From NCBI GenBank assembly GCA_029864095.1, contig JAOTUB010000009.1, positions 1 to 55,593 of the forward strand: a stretch of DNA of 55,593 nucleotides. Direction: 5' to 3'. Below the pieces are notes generated by a model. It did not search any database and was not told where the DNA came from. It worked only from the letters and a program-made list of their open reading frames with translations. Of the stretch, positions 1 through 8,680 are shown one piece after another. Position numbers and translations under genes: made by a program. How positions within the stretch are numbered: position 1 is the first letter of the stretch; each line of letters starts with the position of its first letter. This DNA is from Gammaproteobacteria bacterium (GTDB lineage: Bacteria > Pseudomonadota > Gammaproteobacteria > Steroidobacterales > Woeseiaceae).

Positions 1-2084
1 AGCAGCAGCTGGGCGCGAAAGCGGCCGGCTTTACGCGCCATGGGTGCGTTGACGGGGCCGAGAACACGCAGGGGGTCGGCGTGCTGCATCTCCAGGCATC
101 GCCGTGCGACCTCCAAGAAAGCATGTGCGTCGCCCTGCTTGTGAGCCGCCGACCGAATCAGAGCCAGCCAGGTAAACGGCGGCCAGCGGGTCTGTTCACG
201 TTCGGCGAGCGCGTCTGCCGATATCTTCTCGTAGCCACCTTCGATCAGGTGTTGCCAGAAAGGATTCCCGGGAAATGCGGTTTGAATAATGACCTCGCCC
301 TGACGATCTTCTCGCCCCGCGCGGCCGGCAACCTGGATGATGGATTGGGCGAGCCGCTCGGCTGAACGAAAATCCGTGCCAAACAGCCCCTGGTCGGCAT
401 TGACGATTCCGACCAGCGTCAACAGCGGAAAATGATGCCCTTTCGAGAGCATTTGTGTGCCGACCAGGATTTCGGCGCTGCCTTGCTCGGCCAGAGCGAG
501 TGCCGCGTCGATGGCGCCTTTTCCCTGGGTACTGTCGCTATCGATTCTCGCGATTCGATAGCCGGGAAAGCGTCCGTGCAACGCAGCTTCGAGTCTTTGC
601 GTGCCCTCTCCAAGCTGCCTGACGTCTGCACCGCAAATTGAGCACTTTTCATCGAGCGTGCGCGTAGCGCCGCAATGATGACAGCGAAGCTGTCTGGCCT
701 GTGCATGCACAGTCATGCGCGAGTCGCAGCGGCGGCACTCTGCGACATGGCCGCAGCTCGTGCAGATAAGCGTTGGCGCGAAGCCGCGTCGATTGAGAAA
801 GATGAGTACTTGTCCATCGGCCTGCAGGTGGCGTTGAATCGCCGCCGCCAGTGGTTCGCTCAGGCCGTCGCTGGTCGCAGCGCGGCTCAGGTCGACGAGC
901 CGGATTGAGGGCGGCTGGGCAACACCTGCGCGTTCGGGCAACACGATTCGCGTGTAGTTACCAGTCTGGCAGTGTCGCAGTAATTCCAGAGTCGGAGTCG
1001 CCGAACCGAGCACGATCGAAATATCGTGCTGCTTGGCGCGTGCAATCGCGAGGTCACGGGCGGAATAACGCAGACCCTCTTGCTGTTTGAACGAGTGATC
1101 GTGTTCCTCATCGACAACGATCAGCCCGAGGCTGGGCAACGGCGTGAACACAGCCGAGCGGGTGCCGACGACGAGCTTCGCCGTACCCGATCGGGCGCTG
1201 CGCCATGCCTTCAAGCGCTGCACATCAGTCAGGCTCGAGTGCAGGACTACCGGCTCCACGCCCAGTCGGGTTCGCAGTCGTCCGACTAGTTGCGGCGTGA
1301 GCCCAATCTCGGGCACGAGCACGAGTATCTGCTTGTCCCTGTCGAGCACTTCCTGCATCAGCCGCAGATAGACTTCGGTCTTGCCGCTGCCCGTGACGCC
1401 GTCAAGCACGTAGGCGCCGAACCCCGGCTGCGCGCGGATCGCTTCAAGGGCGCGACACTGATCCGCGTTCAGCTCCGGTCCCGGCTGGCCGAGCCTGTCT
1501 GGCGGGGACTCGGGTTCGTCGAGCGGTGCTTCGAAACGGCTCGCGAGGCCCTTCTCGAGCAATGCCTTGGCGGCACGACGCCAGTTCGGCAAGAGTTCGG
1601 TGAGCGTGTCGGTGTCGAGCCCGTTACCGCCGGCATCACGCAGGGTCTCGAGCAACTCTGCCTGGCGCGGCGCACGCTTCGACAAGCTTTCGACATCCGT
1701 GGACTCGCCCACATCAGTGATAGCGACGCAGGTCAGTATCGGGTGCAGCGCTTTGCCTTGACGCAGCAATGCGGGCAGGGCGGCCGCAACGACTTCGCCA
1801 ATCGGATGATGGTAATAGCTGCTTGTGAATCGGATGAGCCAAAGATCATCGGCAGATAGCAGCGGAGTGTCATCGATCGTCGCGATGGCACGTCGTACTT
1901 TCGATGCCGGCAGGTCACTCTCGTCTGCGTGAGCCAGGACGACACCCACCTGGCGGCGCCGGCCAAACGGCACGACCACCCGGCTGCCTGGAGCAGCCGC
2001 CATGCCGGCCTCCGGCGGCAAATAGTCGAATTCGCGCGACAGCGGCACGTTGACCGCAACTTTGAGAATGCGCGAGCTGTTCAC
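1..2084 (-). CDS. priA: Primosomal protein N' PriA, 3' end beyond the window
   Basis: Superfamily 2 DNA helicase that recognises stalled or D-loop forks and reloads the replisome after repair. The frame is open from a GTG at 2084 (VNSSRILKVAVNVPL) to the left edge, about 694 codons of a usual 730 or so. It shows the N-terminal DNA-binding domain, the DEEH Walker B box (LIVVDEEHDHSFKQQ), the CxxC zinc-binding pairs (CHHCG, CSICG), and late helicase motifs (GTQMLSKGHHFP, QVAGRAGR). The last visible residues, RKAGRFRAQLLL, match the start of the PriA C-terminal domain. An in-frame stop just upstream excludes the nearby ATG, so GTG is the start. It diverges from the sigma-factor operon. Identification is certain; only the C-terminus is missing. 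Confidence 0.95.
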   Translation of the reverse strand, partial: MNSSRILKVAVNVPLSREFDYLPPEAGMAAAPGSRVVVPFGRRRQVGVVLAHADESDLPASKVRRAIATIDDTPLLSADDLWLIRFTSSYYHHPIGEVVAAALPALLRQGKALHPILTCVAITDVGESTDVESLSKRAPRQAELLETLRDAGGNGLDTDTLTELLPNWRRAAKALLEKGLASRFEAPLDEPESPPDRLGQPGPELNADQCRALEAIRAQPGFGAYVLDGVTGSGKTEVYLRLMQEVLDRDKQILVLVPEIGLTPQLVGRLRTRLGVEPVVLHSSLTDVQRLKAWRSARSGTAKLVVGTRSAVFTPLPSLGLIVVDEEHDHSFKQQEGLRYSARDLAIARAKQHDISIVLGSATPTLELLRHCQTGNYTRIVLPERAGVAQPPSIRLVDLSRAATSDGLSEPLAAAIQRHLQADGQVLIFLNRRGFAPTLICTSCGHVAECRRCDSRMTVHAQARQLRCHHCGATRTLDEKCSICGADVRQLGEGTQRLEAALHGRFPGYRIARIDSDSTQGKGAIDAALALAEQGSAEILVGTQMLSKGHHFPLLTLVGIVNADQGLFGTDFRSAERLAQSIIQVAGRAGREDRQGEVIIQTAFPGNPFWQHLIEGGYEKISADALAEREQTRWPPFTWLALIRSAAHKQGDAHAFLEVARRCLEMQHADPLRVLGPVNAPMARKAGRFRAQLL

Positions 2085-2233
2085 AGGCGTATATTTGACA
2101 TAATAAAGGACGCAATTTGCGCACAACGTGTCAACCGGGCACCCCAGCAGGGCGTTGAATCCATGTGACACGGTAGTTCACCGCGTGGTGGAGTCAAGAG
2201 GATAGAAAAGATGGATCTTGCAGGAATGTCGAC

Positions 2234-2857
2234 ATGGAGTCGCATTGTATGAACGCTAACGTGGGCGTTTTTGCGGTATCTTGCACCCGCGAGCAATTGA
2301 CGGGGGCAAAGACGCTGCAGCGCGAACGGCAACTCAATCAGTTCCTGGCTGAAGTCGAGCGGCGCGCGCTGCGCATCGCTGAGATCGCGGTCCGTGATCG
2401 TGACGAAGCGCTCGATCTCGTGCAGGATGCGATGATCAAGCTGGCCCGCAATTACGCGGAGCGTCCGGTCGAAGAATGGGCTCCGCTCTTTTACCGGATT
2501 TTGCAAAACGCGGTGCGCGACTGGCATCGTCGCCAGAAGGTCAAGAACCGTGTCATGGTGTGGTTTGGACGTGGCAAGCCGACAGACGATGAGTACGACA
2601 TCGTCGCGAACACGCCCGACCCGGCGGGGCGAGCGCCGGACGATGTGCTGCAGACTCACGAAGCGATGCAGCGCCTTGAAGTGTCGATACACGAGCTTCC
2701 GGGCAGACAACGCGAAGCATTTATGCTGCGCACGTTTGAAGGGCTTGATGTTGCGGGAACCGCCGTTGCAATGGGTTGCAGCGAGGGCAGCGTCAAGACA
2801 CATTATTCCCGGGCGGTACACGCGCTGCGGGATAAGTTGGGAGAGCACTGGCAATGA
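2234..2857 (+). CDS. ECF-type RNA polymerase sigma factor
   Basis: Alternative sigma factor of the sigma-70 family, 207 aa. Region 2 is visible at about residues 55-100 (DLVQDAMIKLARNY, FYRILQNAVRDWHRR) and region 4 at about 150-200 (LPGRQREAFMLRTFEG followed by a helix-turn-helix, CSEGSVKTHYSRAVHALR). The linker is rather long and acidic. AGGA lies 8 nt before the ATG at 2234. The stop overlaps the next start by ATGA, so it is translationally coupled to a short protein with one membrane segment that looks like its anti-sigma partner. It heads a four-gene operon ending in a DUF3106 protein. The signal it answers to is unknown; similar operons are frequent in gammaproteobacteria. Confidence 0.88.
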   Translation: MESHCMNANVGVFAVSCTREQLTGAKTLQRERQLNQFLAEVERRALRIAEIAVRDRDEALDLVQDAMIKLARNYAERPVEEWAPLFYRILQNAVRDWHRRQKVKNRVMVWFGRGKPTDDEYDIVANTPDPAGRAPDDVLQTHEAMQRLEVSIHELPGRQREAFMLRTFEGLDVAGTAVAMGCSEGSVKTHYSRAVHALRDKLGEHWQ

Positions 2858-3222
2858 ATGATCCAGGCAAGAATGAGCCAATCGCGAATCAGGCGAAAGA
2901 GCTTTTCGATGACAGTGTCGAGCGTCTCGACGCAGCCACCCTGTCGCGCCTCAACCAGGGGCGGCATAAGGCTCTGGCGGAACTGAGCCATTCCGGACCG
3001 TCCGTAACGTGGCTACGCTGGGCGCCCGCCGCTGGAGTCGCCGCGGCTGCCGTGGTGGCCGTCGTTGTGATGCGAGGACCGCAGGTAGACGAACTCGAGC
3101 CTGTCACGGCATCCGACTTCGAGATGCTGCTCGAGGAAGACGGCTTCGAGATGTTCGAGGACCTCGAATTTTATGCGGTACTGGATGCGGTGGCTGCAGA
3201 AGTGAACGGTGATGTCGGTTAA
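2854..3222 (+). CDS. Single-pass membrane protein, probable anti-sigma partner
   Basis: Protein of 122 aa with a charged cytoplasmic N-terminal part (about 1-48), one membrane segment near residues 51-71 (WAPAAGVAAAAVVAVVVM) and an acidic periplasmic tail (EMLLEEDGFEMFEDLEF). The layout (short cytoplasmic helix, one membrane span, small outside domain) and coupling to the sigma gene by ATGA suggest that it holds the sigma factor at the membrane. It resembles the DUF3619 type of protein found after such sigma genes. I see no zinc-binding HxxxCxxC motif, so it is not a ZAS-type anti-sigma. The role is inferred from position and topology. Confidence 0.7.
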   Translation: MNDPGKNEPIANQAKELFDDSVERLDAATLSRLNQGRHKALAELSHSGPSVTWLRWAPAAGVAAAAVVAVVVMRGPQVDELEPVTASDFEMLLEEDGFEMFEDLEFYAVLDAVAAEVNGDVG

Positions 3223-3442
3223 GAAAACTGCATTGCTGGGTTCTTTATTGATGTGCTGCAGCCTGGTACTCGCTGCAGACGATGAAATTCCGGATATGGA
3301 GTTTCTTGAGTACCTCGGGCTCTGGGAGGAGTCGGATGAAGATTGGCTGATTTTTGACGAGCCGATCACGGCCGACGCGGAGGAGCGGAGCGATCCCGTA
3401 CCACAAGGTGAAGAATCGACGGAGACGAATGATGAAAGCTAA
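3212..3442 (+). CDS. Small acidic exported protein of unknown function
   Basis: 76 aa from the ATG at 3212 (a GTG one codon earlier is also possible). The first 19 or so residues form a signal peptide (MSVKKTALLGSLLMCCSLVLA, cleaved after LA). The mature part is very acidic (DDEIPDMEFLEYLG, EESDEDWLIFDEP). It overlaps the end of the anti-sigma-like gene and the start of the DUF3106 gene, so all four genes are one transcript. The E(F/Y)LEYLG and W-rich acidic stretch resembles the tail of the preceding protein. I do not recognise a named domain; it may be a periplasmic partner of the basic DUF3106 protein that follows. Confidence 0.7.
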   Translation: MSVKKTALLGSLLMCCSLVLAADDEIPDMEFLEYLGLWEESDEDWLIFDEPITADAEERSDPVPQGEESTETNDES

Positions 3443-3905
3443 GACATTGTTGGCGATCGCAGTGATCACGTTCGCCACTGTTGCGGCGGCCGACGACCAG
3501 GGAGTGGCCTGGGACCAGCTGAACGAAGAACAGCGGCGTGTGCTCAGCAGTTTTTCGGACAGCTGGGACCAGCTGACGCCTGAACGACAGGCGCGGCTGT
3601 CGATGGGCGCCGATCGATGGTCTGCTATGACGCCAAAGCAGCGCAGCGCAGCCCAGAACCGCTTTAAGCATTGGCGCGACCTGACACCCGATCGCAGAAA
3701 GCAGATTCGAAAGCGCTATGAGCAATATCGCGGCATGTCGCCGGCGCAGCAAAAACGCATTCGCGAGAACTATCGTCGCTATCAGAGAATGCCCATCGAA
3801 CGCCGCCAGATGCTGCGTGACCGCTACCGGAACCTGACACCCGACCAGCGTAAGCGACTGCGTGATCGCGTCGGAGACAAGCCGCGGCCGGCCACGCGCG
3901 GCTGA
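3432..3905 (+). CDS. DUF3106 domain protein, exported
   Basis: 157 aa with a signal peptide (MKAKTLLAIAVITFATVAAA). The mature protein is a run of about seven 20-residue repeats built around W/Y-x2-L/M-(T/S)P-x-(Q/R)R, for instance WDQLTPERQARL, WRDLTPDRRKQI and YRNLTPDQRKRL. It is highly basic and probably all-helical. DUF3106 proteins typically sit downstream of an ECF sigma/anti-sigma pair, as here; their function is not established. GGAG lies 7 nt before the ATG at 3432, with a second ATG at 3429. The strong positive charge next to the acidic neighbour hints at a complex or at binding a polyanion, which is speculation. Confidence 0.85.
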   Translation: MKAKTLLAIAVITFATVAAADDQGVAWDQLNEEQRRVLSSFSDSWDQLTPERQARLSMGADRWSAMTPKQRSAAQNRFKHWRDLTPDRRKQIRKRYEQYRGMSPAQQKRIRENYRRYQRMPIERRQMLRDRYRNLTPDQRKRLRDRVGDKPRPATRG

Positions 3906-3996
3906 AACATTACCAATAATAGTATCTACTGTCGCGCAATCTGTGCGTGGCCTCCCATTGTTGATAGAGTACGCGCGTTCCACGGGAGGCTAGCCA

Positions 3997-5532
3997 ATGA
4001 AAATCGGTGTACCGAGAGAAGTTCACGCGGGTGAGAGGCGCGTTGCCACGACGCCTGACGTAGCTGCTGAACTCATCAAGATGGGTTTTGGAGTTGCCGT
4101 AGAAGACGCGGCGGGCTCGGCTGCGAGCTATTCCAATGAAGCCTACGCGGCGGCAGGCTGTGAGATCGTTGCATCCGCCAGCGACCTGTGGGCCGAGGCA
4201 GATGTAATTCTCAAAGTTCGCGCGCCGGAGGGCGAGGAAACAGGTCTGCTCCGTTCGAATCAGATTCTGATCAGCTTTCTCGGGCCGGGACAGAACCCCG
4301 AGTTGCTCAAGCAGCTGACCGAAAGTGGTGGCACCGCGATGTCGATGGACAGTGTGCCGCGCATCTCACGGGCACAGAAGATGGATGCATTGAGCTCCAT
4401 GGCGAATATCGCGGGATATCGGGCCATCATCGAGGCGGCACAGCATTTCGGGCGCTTCTTCACGGGCCAGATTACGGCGGCGGGCAAGATTCCACCCGCG
4501 AAAGTACTCGTGATCGGCGCCGGCGTGGCAGGCCTCTCGGCGATCGGCACCGCGCGAAGCATGGGTGCGATTGTGCGAGCCTTCGATACGCGACCGGAAG
4601 TCAAAGAACAGGTTGAGAGTATGGACGCGGATTTTCTGATGCTCGACTTCGAGGACGAAGACGGCACTGGCGAAGGCGGCTACGCCAAGGTAATGAGCGA
4701 CGAGTTCATCAAAGCTGAGATGGCACTTTTTGCCGAGCAGGCCAAAGAAGTCGACATCATCGTGACAACCGCCTTGATACCGGGCCAGCCGGCGCCGAGA
4801 CTGATCACTGCCGAAATGGTCGGCCTGATGAAAGACGGAAGTGTCATTGTTGATCTTGCGGCTGAAACAGGTGGCAACTGCGAGCTCACTGAAGCCGACA
4901 AGGTCATACAACGTGACGGTGTGTCTATCATCGGGTACACGGACTTGCCAAGTCGGCTTGCAACACAGTCGAGTCAGCTTTACGCAACCAATCTGCGCCA
5001 CCTGCTGGCCGAACTGAGTCCCGAGAAAGACGGCAAGATCGTCGTGAACATGGACGACGAGGTTATTCGTGGCGCGACAGTTTGCACGAACGGCGAGACG
5101 ACCTGGCCGCCGCCGCCGCCAACGCTTTCGGCGGCGCCGAAGGCGGCCGAGCCCGCACCCGCGCCGGTCGTCGCCGAGAAAAAGAAACCTTCGGTTGCGG
5201 GACCGATCATTGCGATGCTTGCCGGTGGTCTGGCCTTGCTGGGCTTGGGCGCGGTCGCGCCGCCGTCATTCATGGCGCACTTCACGGTGTTCGTACTGGC
5301 GTGCTTTGTTGGCTACATGGTGATCTGGAACGTAACGCCCGCACTGCACACGCCGTTGATGAGCGTCACCAACGCGATATCGAGCATCATCATTATCGGC
5401 GCGCTGCTGCAAATAAGTTCGGCCGACAAGCTGATCATGTGGATCGCCGTGGCCACGGCATTAATAACGAGCGTCAATATTGCAGGCGGCTTTGCTGTCA
5501 CGCGCCGAATGCTCGAGATGTTCAGAAAGTGA
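3997..5532 (+). CDS. pntA: NAD(P) transhydrogenase subunit alpha
   Basis: Proton-translocating transhydrogenase subunit that binds NAD(H) and, with PntB, uses the proton gradient to make NADPH from NADH and NADP+. 511 aa, the length of the fused E. coli-type alpha subunit. Residues 1-380 form domain I with the NAD fold ([17 protein letters not shown]) and the RQD-loop region. After a Pro/Ala linker ([17 protein letters not shown]) come membrane helices at about 405-425, 430-450, 457-475 and 482-502. GGGAGG precedes the ATG at 3997. pntB follows after 7 nt. The gene starts its own transcription unit after the DUF3106 gene. Confidence 0.97.
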   Translation: MKIGVPREVHAGERRVATTPDVAAELIKMGFGVAVEDAAGSAASYSNEAYAAAGCEIVASASDLWAEADVILKVRAPEGEETGLLRSNQILISFLGPGQNPELLKQLTESGGTAMSMDSVPRISRAQKMDALSSMANIAGYRAIIEAAQHFGRFFTGQITAAGKIPPAKVLVIGAGVAGLSAIGTARSMGAIVRAFDTRPEVKEQVESMDADFLMLDFEDEDGTGEGGYAKVMSDEFIKAEMALFAEQAKEVDIIVTTALIPGQPAPRLITAEMVGLMKDGSVIVDLAAETGGNCELTEADKVIQRDGVSIIGYTDLPSRLATQSSQLYATNLRHLLAELSPEKDGKIVVNMDDEVIRGATVCTNGETTWPPPPPTLSAAPKAAEPAPAPVVAEKKKPSVAGPIIAMLAGGLALLGLGAVAPPSFMAHFTVFVLACFVGYMVIWNVTPALHTPLMSVTNAISSIIIIGALLQISSADKLIMWIAVATALITSVNIAGGFAVTRRMLEMFRK

Positions 5533-5539
5533 GGTCGAC

Positions 5540-6937
5540 ATGATCAGCGCTGGCATCGTAACCATGTCGTACATCGCTGCGACGGTACTGTTCATTCTCG
5601 CCCTTGGCGGTCTTTCCAATCCGGAAACCGCTCGCCGCGGAAATTGGTTTGGCATAGCAGGCATGACGATCGCGCTACTGGCGACGATCCTCGGTGTCGT
5701 TACGCAGAACTACGTCATGCTGCTCGTTGCGCTGCTCATCGGCGGAAGCATAGGTCTGTATCTGGCGCGGCGAGTGCAAATGACGCAGATGCCGGAACTT
5801 GTTGCGATCCTTCACAGTCTCGTTGGACTCGCTGCCGTCATGGTTGGCTTCGCGAGCTTTATGGATCCCACTGCACAGTTCGAGGGAATCGAGCACACGA
5901 TCCATGACATAGAGATTTACGTCGGCATCCTGATTGGTGCCGTAACGTTCTCCGGCTCGGTCATTGCTTTTGGCAAGCTTAGCGCGCGTATCAGCGGTAA
6001 GCCGCTGACACTGCCCGGGCGCCACCTGTTCAACCTCGGTTTGCTGATCGCTTCCATCTGGTTCGGCCGCGAATTCGTGCTGCAATCTGCGGCCGGTGGC
6101 GGGCTGGAACCGCTGATCATAATGACGATAATCGCTTTGGTCTTCGGCATCCACATGGTTATGGCGATCGGTGGTGCGGACATGCCCGTCGTTGTTTCGA
6201 TGCTGAACAGTTACTCTGGCTGGGCGGCAGCAGCGACAGGATTCATGCTCAGTAATGATCTCTTGATCGTCACGGGAGCTCTCGTTGGTTCGAGTGGCGC
6301 AATTCTTAGCTACATCATGTGTCGTGCGATGAATCGCAGGTTTCTGGCCGTAATTGCCGGTGGCTTCGGCACCGGTGGCGGCACGACCGTGTCTGCAGGC
6401 GATGCGGAACAAGGAGAAGTCTTCCCCATTGATACTCAAGAGACAGCCGCGCTGCTTTTGGACGCGAAAGAAATAATGATCGTCCCTGGCTACGGCATGG
6501 CCGTGGCTCAGGCACAGCACATCGTTTATGAAATTACACGTGCGCTGCGCGACAAAAAAATCAATGTTCGCTTTGGCATCCACCCGGTTGCGGGCCGGAT
6601 GCCCGGGCACATGAACGTGCTGCTGGCCGAAGCAAGGGTGCCGTACGATATCGTTTTCGAAATGGACGAGGTCAACGAGGACTTCCCGGAGGTCGATGTC
6701 TCGATCGTCATCGGCGCAAACGACATTGTTAATCCGTCAGCGCAGGAAGAGCCGGACAGCCCGATTGCCGGAATGCCGGTGCTCGAGGTGTGGAAGGGCA
6801 AGACGACCATCGTTCTCAAGCGCAGTATGGCAACCGGCTACGCAGGCGTGCAAAACCCGCTGTTCTTCAAGGAAAACACGCGCATGTTGTTCGGGGACGC
6901 GAAAGAAAGCCTCGACGCGGTCTTCAAAGCACTTTGA
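5540..6937 (+). CDS. pntB: NAD(P) transhydrogenase subunit beta
   Basis: 465-aa partner of PntA. The N-terminal two thirds is a bundle of about nine membrane helices (domain II, proton channel). The C-terminal part, from about residue 290, is the NADP(H)-binding domain III with [15 protein letters not shown] and the Arg-containing [18 protein letters not shown] segment, plus the late [12 protein letters not shown] and [16 protein letters not shown] motifs. GAGG sits 5 nt before the ATG at 5540; the longer frame upstream runs into pntA and is not needed. The operon is pntAB only. Confidence 0.97.
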   Translation: MISAGIVTMSYIAATVLFILALGGLSNPETARRGNWFGIAGMTIALLATILGVVTQNYVMLLVALLIGGSIGLYLARRVQMTQMPELVAILHSLVGLAAVMVGFASFMDPTAQFEGIEHTIHDIEIYVGILIGAVTFSGSVIAFGKLSARISGKPLTLPGRHLFNLGLLIASIWFGREFVLQSAAGGGLEPLIIMTIIALVFGIHMVMAIGGADMPVVVSMLNSYSGWAAAATGFMLSNDLLIVTGALVGSSGAILSYIMCRAMNRRFLAVIAGGFGTGGGTTVSAGDAEQGEVFPIDTQETAALLLDAKEIMIVPGYGMAVAQAQHIVYEITRALRDKKINVRFGIHPVAGRMPGHMNVLLAEARVPYDIVFEMDEVNEDFPEVDVSIVIGANDIVNPSAQEEPDSPIAGMPVLEVWKGKTTIVLKRSMATGYAGVQNPLFFKENTRMLFGDAKESLDAVFKAL

Positions 6938-6996
6938 TGAACTGTGACGATTCGTGTTGCTTTTTGACGCGCGATTGGCAAACTAAGCAAGCATGG

Positions 6997-7013
6997 GTCG
7001 CGCAAGGCGCGAC
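6997..7013 (+). other. Short hairpin just before the HNH gene's ribosome site
   Basis: A perfect 7-bp inverted repeat, GTCGCGC-AAG-GCGCGAC, abuts the GAGGTGA ribosome-binding sequence (7014-7020) of the HNH gene. In the mRNA it would be a tight hairpin directly 5' of the Shine-Dalgarno sequence and could either protect the 5' end or tune initiation. Function not tested; the structure is seen directly. Confidence 0.4.
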
Positions 7014-7024
7014 GAGGTGAACCG

Positions 7025-7678
7025 ATGCTTGCAGGAATCGCTACCGATATCTCGCAGCAGGTGTTGCGAACGGATATAGCTGGGATGCCGCTCGAGTGGA
7101 TCGACTACCGGGAGGCGGTCCGGCTGTATCATGCCAAACAGGTCGCCTACGATTGTGGCACGCTGCTTTACACCGTATTCGGCGGCTACAGCAGCTACGA
7201 CGGAAATCGCAGCACGATCGATGTGAATTCGATCATCGCGACACACGGCACGAGCCGAAGTCTTGCGCGCAACCGCGATCGCTACGTTCCGCCACTGAAC
7301 AATCGCACGTTATTCAAACGGGACGCTAATCTGTGTTTGTATTGCGCGATGCGTTATCCGACTCGCGATCTTACGCGCGATCACATTACGCCGATCTCGC
7401 AGGGTGGTGGTGATACCTGGAACAACGTTGCGACGGCGTGCCGACGTTGCAATAACTACAAAGGCGGCCGCACACCGGAACAGGCTGCGATGCAGTTGAT
7501 CGCGGTGCCATTTACGCCGACTTACGCCGAGTACATTTACCTGAAGGGACGGCGCGTGCTTGCCGACCAGATGCAGTACCTTCTCGCCCACATTCCTCGC
7601 TCGAGTCCGCTGCACGCCAGACTGTCGGACCATCTCACCGACGGTGCGGAAATCGTAGACGTACAGTTCCACGAGTAA
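7025..7678 (+). CDS. HNH endonuclease family protein
   Basis: 217 aa. The HNH fold lies at about residues 100-155: two zinc-ligand pairs (CLYC and CRRC) bracket the catalytic DHITPISQGG and the N of WNNVATACRRCNNYKGGRTPEQ. The N-terminal half (MPLEWIDYREAVRLYHA) and the C-terminal tail have no motif I can name. This form is a chromosomal, non-phage HNH protein conserved in many proteobacteria, with unproven function. A good GAGG ribosome site precedes the ATG. It is followed by a large hairpin and then a 5'-3' exonuclease gene, so a nucleic-acid repair or processing role is plausible but unproven. Confidence 0.9.
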   Translation: MLAGIATDISQQVLRTDIAGMPLEWIDYREAVRLYHAKQVAYDCGTLLYTVFGGYSSYDGNRSTIDVNSIIATHGTSRSLARNRDRYVPPLNNRTLFKRDANLCLYCAMRYPTRDLTRDHITPISQGGGDTWNNVATACRRCNNYKGGRTPEQAAMQLIAVPFTPTYAEYIYLKGRRVLADQMQYLLAHIPRSSPLHARLSDHLTDGAEIVDVQFHE

Positions 7679-7774
7679 CCGCAAGGGCCGCGAGCGGGGT
7701 GTTCGCGTCACCCATGGCTCGCGACGCTGCGCTTTACTTCGCTGAGCAAACACCCCGCTCGCGTGTCCTTGCGG
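7679..7774. repeat. Hairpin repeat copy A: long inverted repeat with conserved core
   Basis: Arms 7679-7706 and 7746-7774 pair over about 26 bp: CCGCAAGG, a short bulged stretch, then CGCGAGCGGGGTGTT. The loop (7712-7740) carries, on the minus strand, GAAGTAAAGCGCAGCG followed by nCGCGAGCCATG. The same core occurs at 9468-9497 and 53609-53634 with different arm sequences. It lies between two co-directional genes and could act as a terminator or mRNA-processing structure, although there is no T-tract. Confidence 0.75.
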
Positions 7775-7789
7775 CTATACTTGCGGGTA

Positions 7790-8680
7790 ATGCAGTACCT
7801 CATCGATGCCAGCGTGTACGTGTTTCGGGCTTATTACTCGGTGCCCGAGGACATGGTCGACGGCGAAGGCAACCCCGTAAATGCCTTGTACGGTTTTTGC
7901 CGGTTCCTCGGTGACTTCATGGAGCAGGTCAACCCCGAATACGTTGCCGTGTTGTTCGACGAAAGCCTGTCAACGTCCTTTCGCACCGAGATCTACCCCG
8001 ACTACAAAGCGAATCGTGACCCGGCTCCCGAGGAGTTGAAGCGGCAATTCGGTCAATGCCGCCGATTTACGCGGGCGCTGGGCGTCATGGAATGGGCCAG
8101 CCCAAGATACGAGGCAGATGACCTTATCGGCACACTCGTCGAACACGGGCGCTCGGTCAGCAGACCGTCGACGATCGTCAGCCGTGACAAAGATCTCGCG
8201 CAGCTGCTGACCAGAGAAGATGTATTCTGGGACTTCGCCGGGAAAGGAAAGATCGGCTACGAGCGGGTACCGGAAGTATTCGGCGTGTGGCCCGAACAGA
8301 TTGCCGACTTTCTGGCGCTCGCGGGCGATGCAGTCGACAACATCAAGGGCGTCCCTGGCGTCGGCAAGAAGACCGCCACGGTGCTGTTGGAGCGCTTCGG
8401 CAGCCTTGAGACGATTTATGAAAACCTCGACAGAGTGCACGAGGTGAATGTACGCGGCTCCAAGACGCTCGGCGAAAAGCTCGAGACGCATCGGGACGAC
8501 GCAATGCTGGCGCGTAAACTTACGGGCATAGCCTGCGACGCACCGATCGACGATGCGGAAAACGCGATGCGGCGATCTGCACCACGCCTCGGGGACATAA
8601 ACGCGCTGTATGACGAGGCGGATATCGGCATGGCGCTGCGGCGACAGGCGGAGCGGATATCCGACCTGAGCCGCGATTGA
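7790..8680 (+). CDS. 5'-3' exonuclease (PolA N-terminal / Xni-like family)
   Basis: 296 aa from the ATG at 7790 (MQYLIDASVYVFRAYYS). An earlier GTG at 7763 lies inside the hairpin repeat and is unlikely. Flap-nuclease-type metal-binding acidic residues are visible: D in LIDAS, EADD in the RYEADDLIG motif, SRDKD, and the GDAVDN motif followed by the helix-hairpin-helix GVPGVGKKTATVLLERFG. The RTEIYPDYKANRDPAPEEL arch region is present. It is a free-standing homologue of the 5' nuclease domain of DNA polymerase I, likely acting on flaps or RNA primers. Its TGA overlaps the next gene's TTG. Confidence 0.92.
   Translation: MQYLIDASVYVFRAYYSVPEDMVDGEGNPVNALYGFCRFLGDFMEQVNPEYVAVLFDESLSTSFRTEIYPDYKANRDPAPEELKRQFGQCRRFTRALGVMEWASPRYEADDLIGTLVEHGRSVSRPSTIVSRDKDLAQLLTREDVFWDFAGKGKIGYERVPEVFGVWPEQIADFLALAGDAVDNIKGVPGVGKKTATVLLERFGSLETIYENLDRVHEVNVRGSKTLGEKLETHRDDAMLARKLTGIACDAPIDDAENAMRRSAPRLGDINALYDEADIGMALRRQAERISDLSRD

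Noticed and set aside
1290..1859. 189-codon open frame on the plus strand
   Set aside because: Antisense to priA, whose helicase motifs are intact on the other strand; no family resemblance or ribosome site.
2081..2881. 266-codon open frame on the minus strand
   Set aside because: Antisense shadow of the sigma-factor gene; composition follows from high-GC codon bias.
5675..6610. 311-codon open frame on the minus strand
   Set aside because: Lies wholly opposite pntB, which is complete and conserved; the translation is low-complexity His/Arg/Asp-rich.
7776..7781. TATACT as a -10 box for the exonuclease gene
   Set aside because: It is only 8 bp from the ATG and has no -35; the positions where one would fall are inside the hairpin arm.
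8611..8680. Programmed frameshift fusing exonuclease and kinase
   Set aside because: No slippery heptamer or downstream structure in the overlap.
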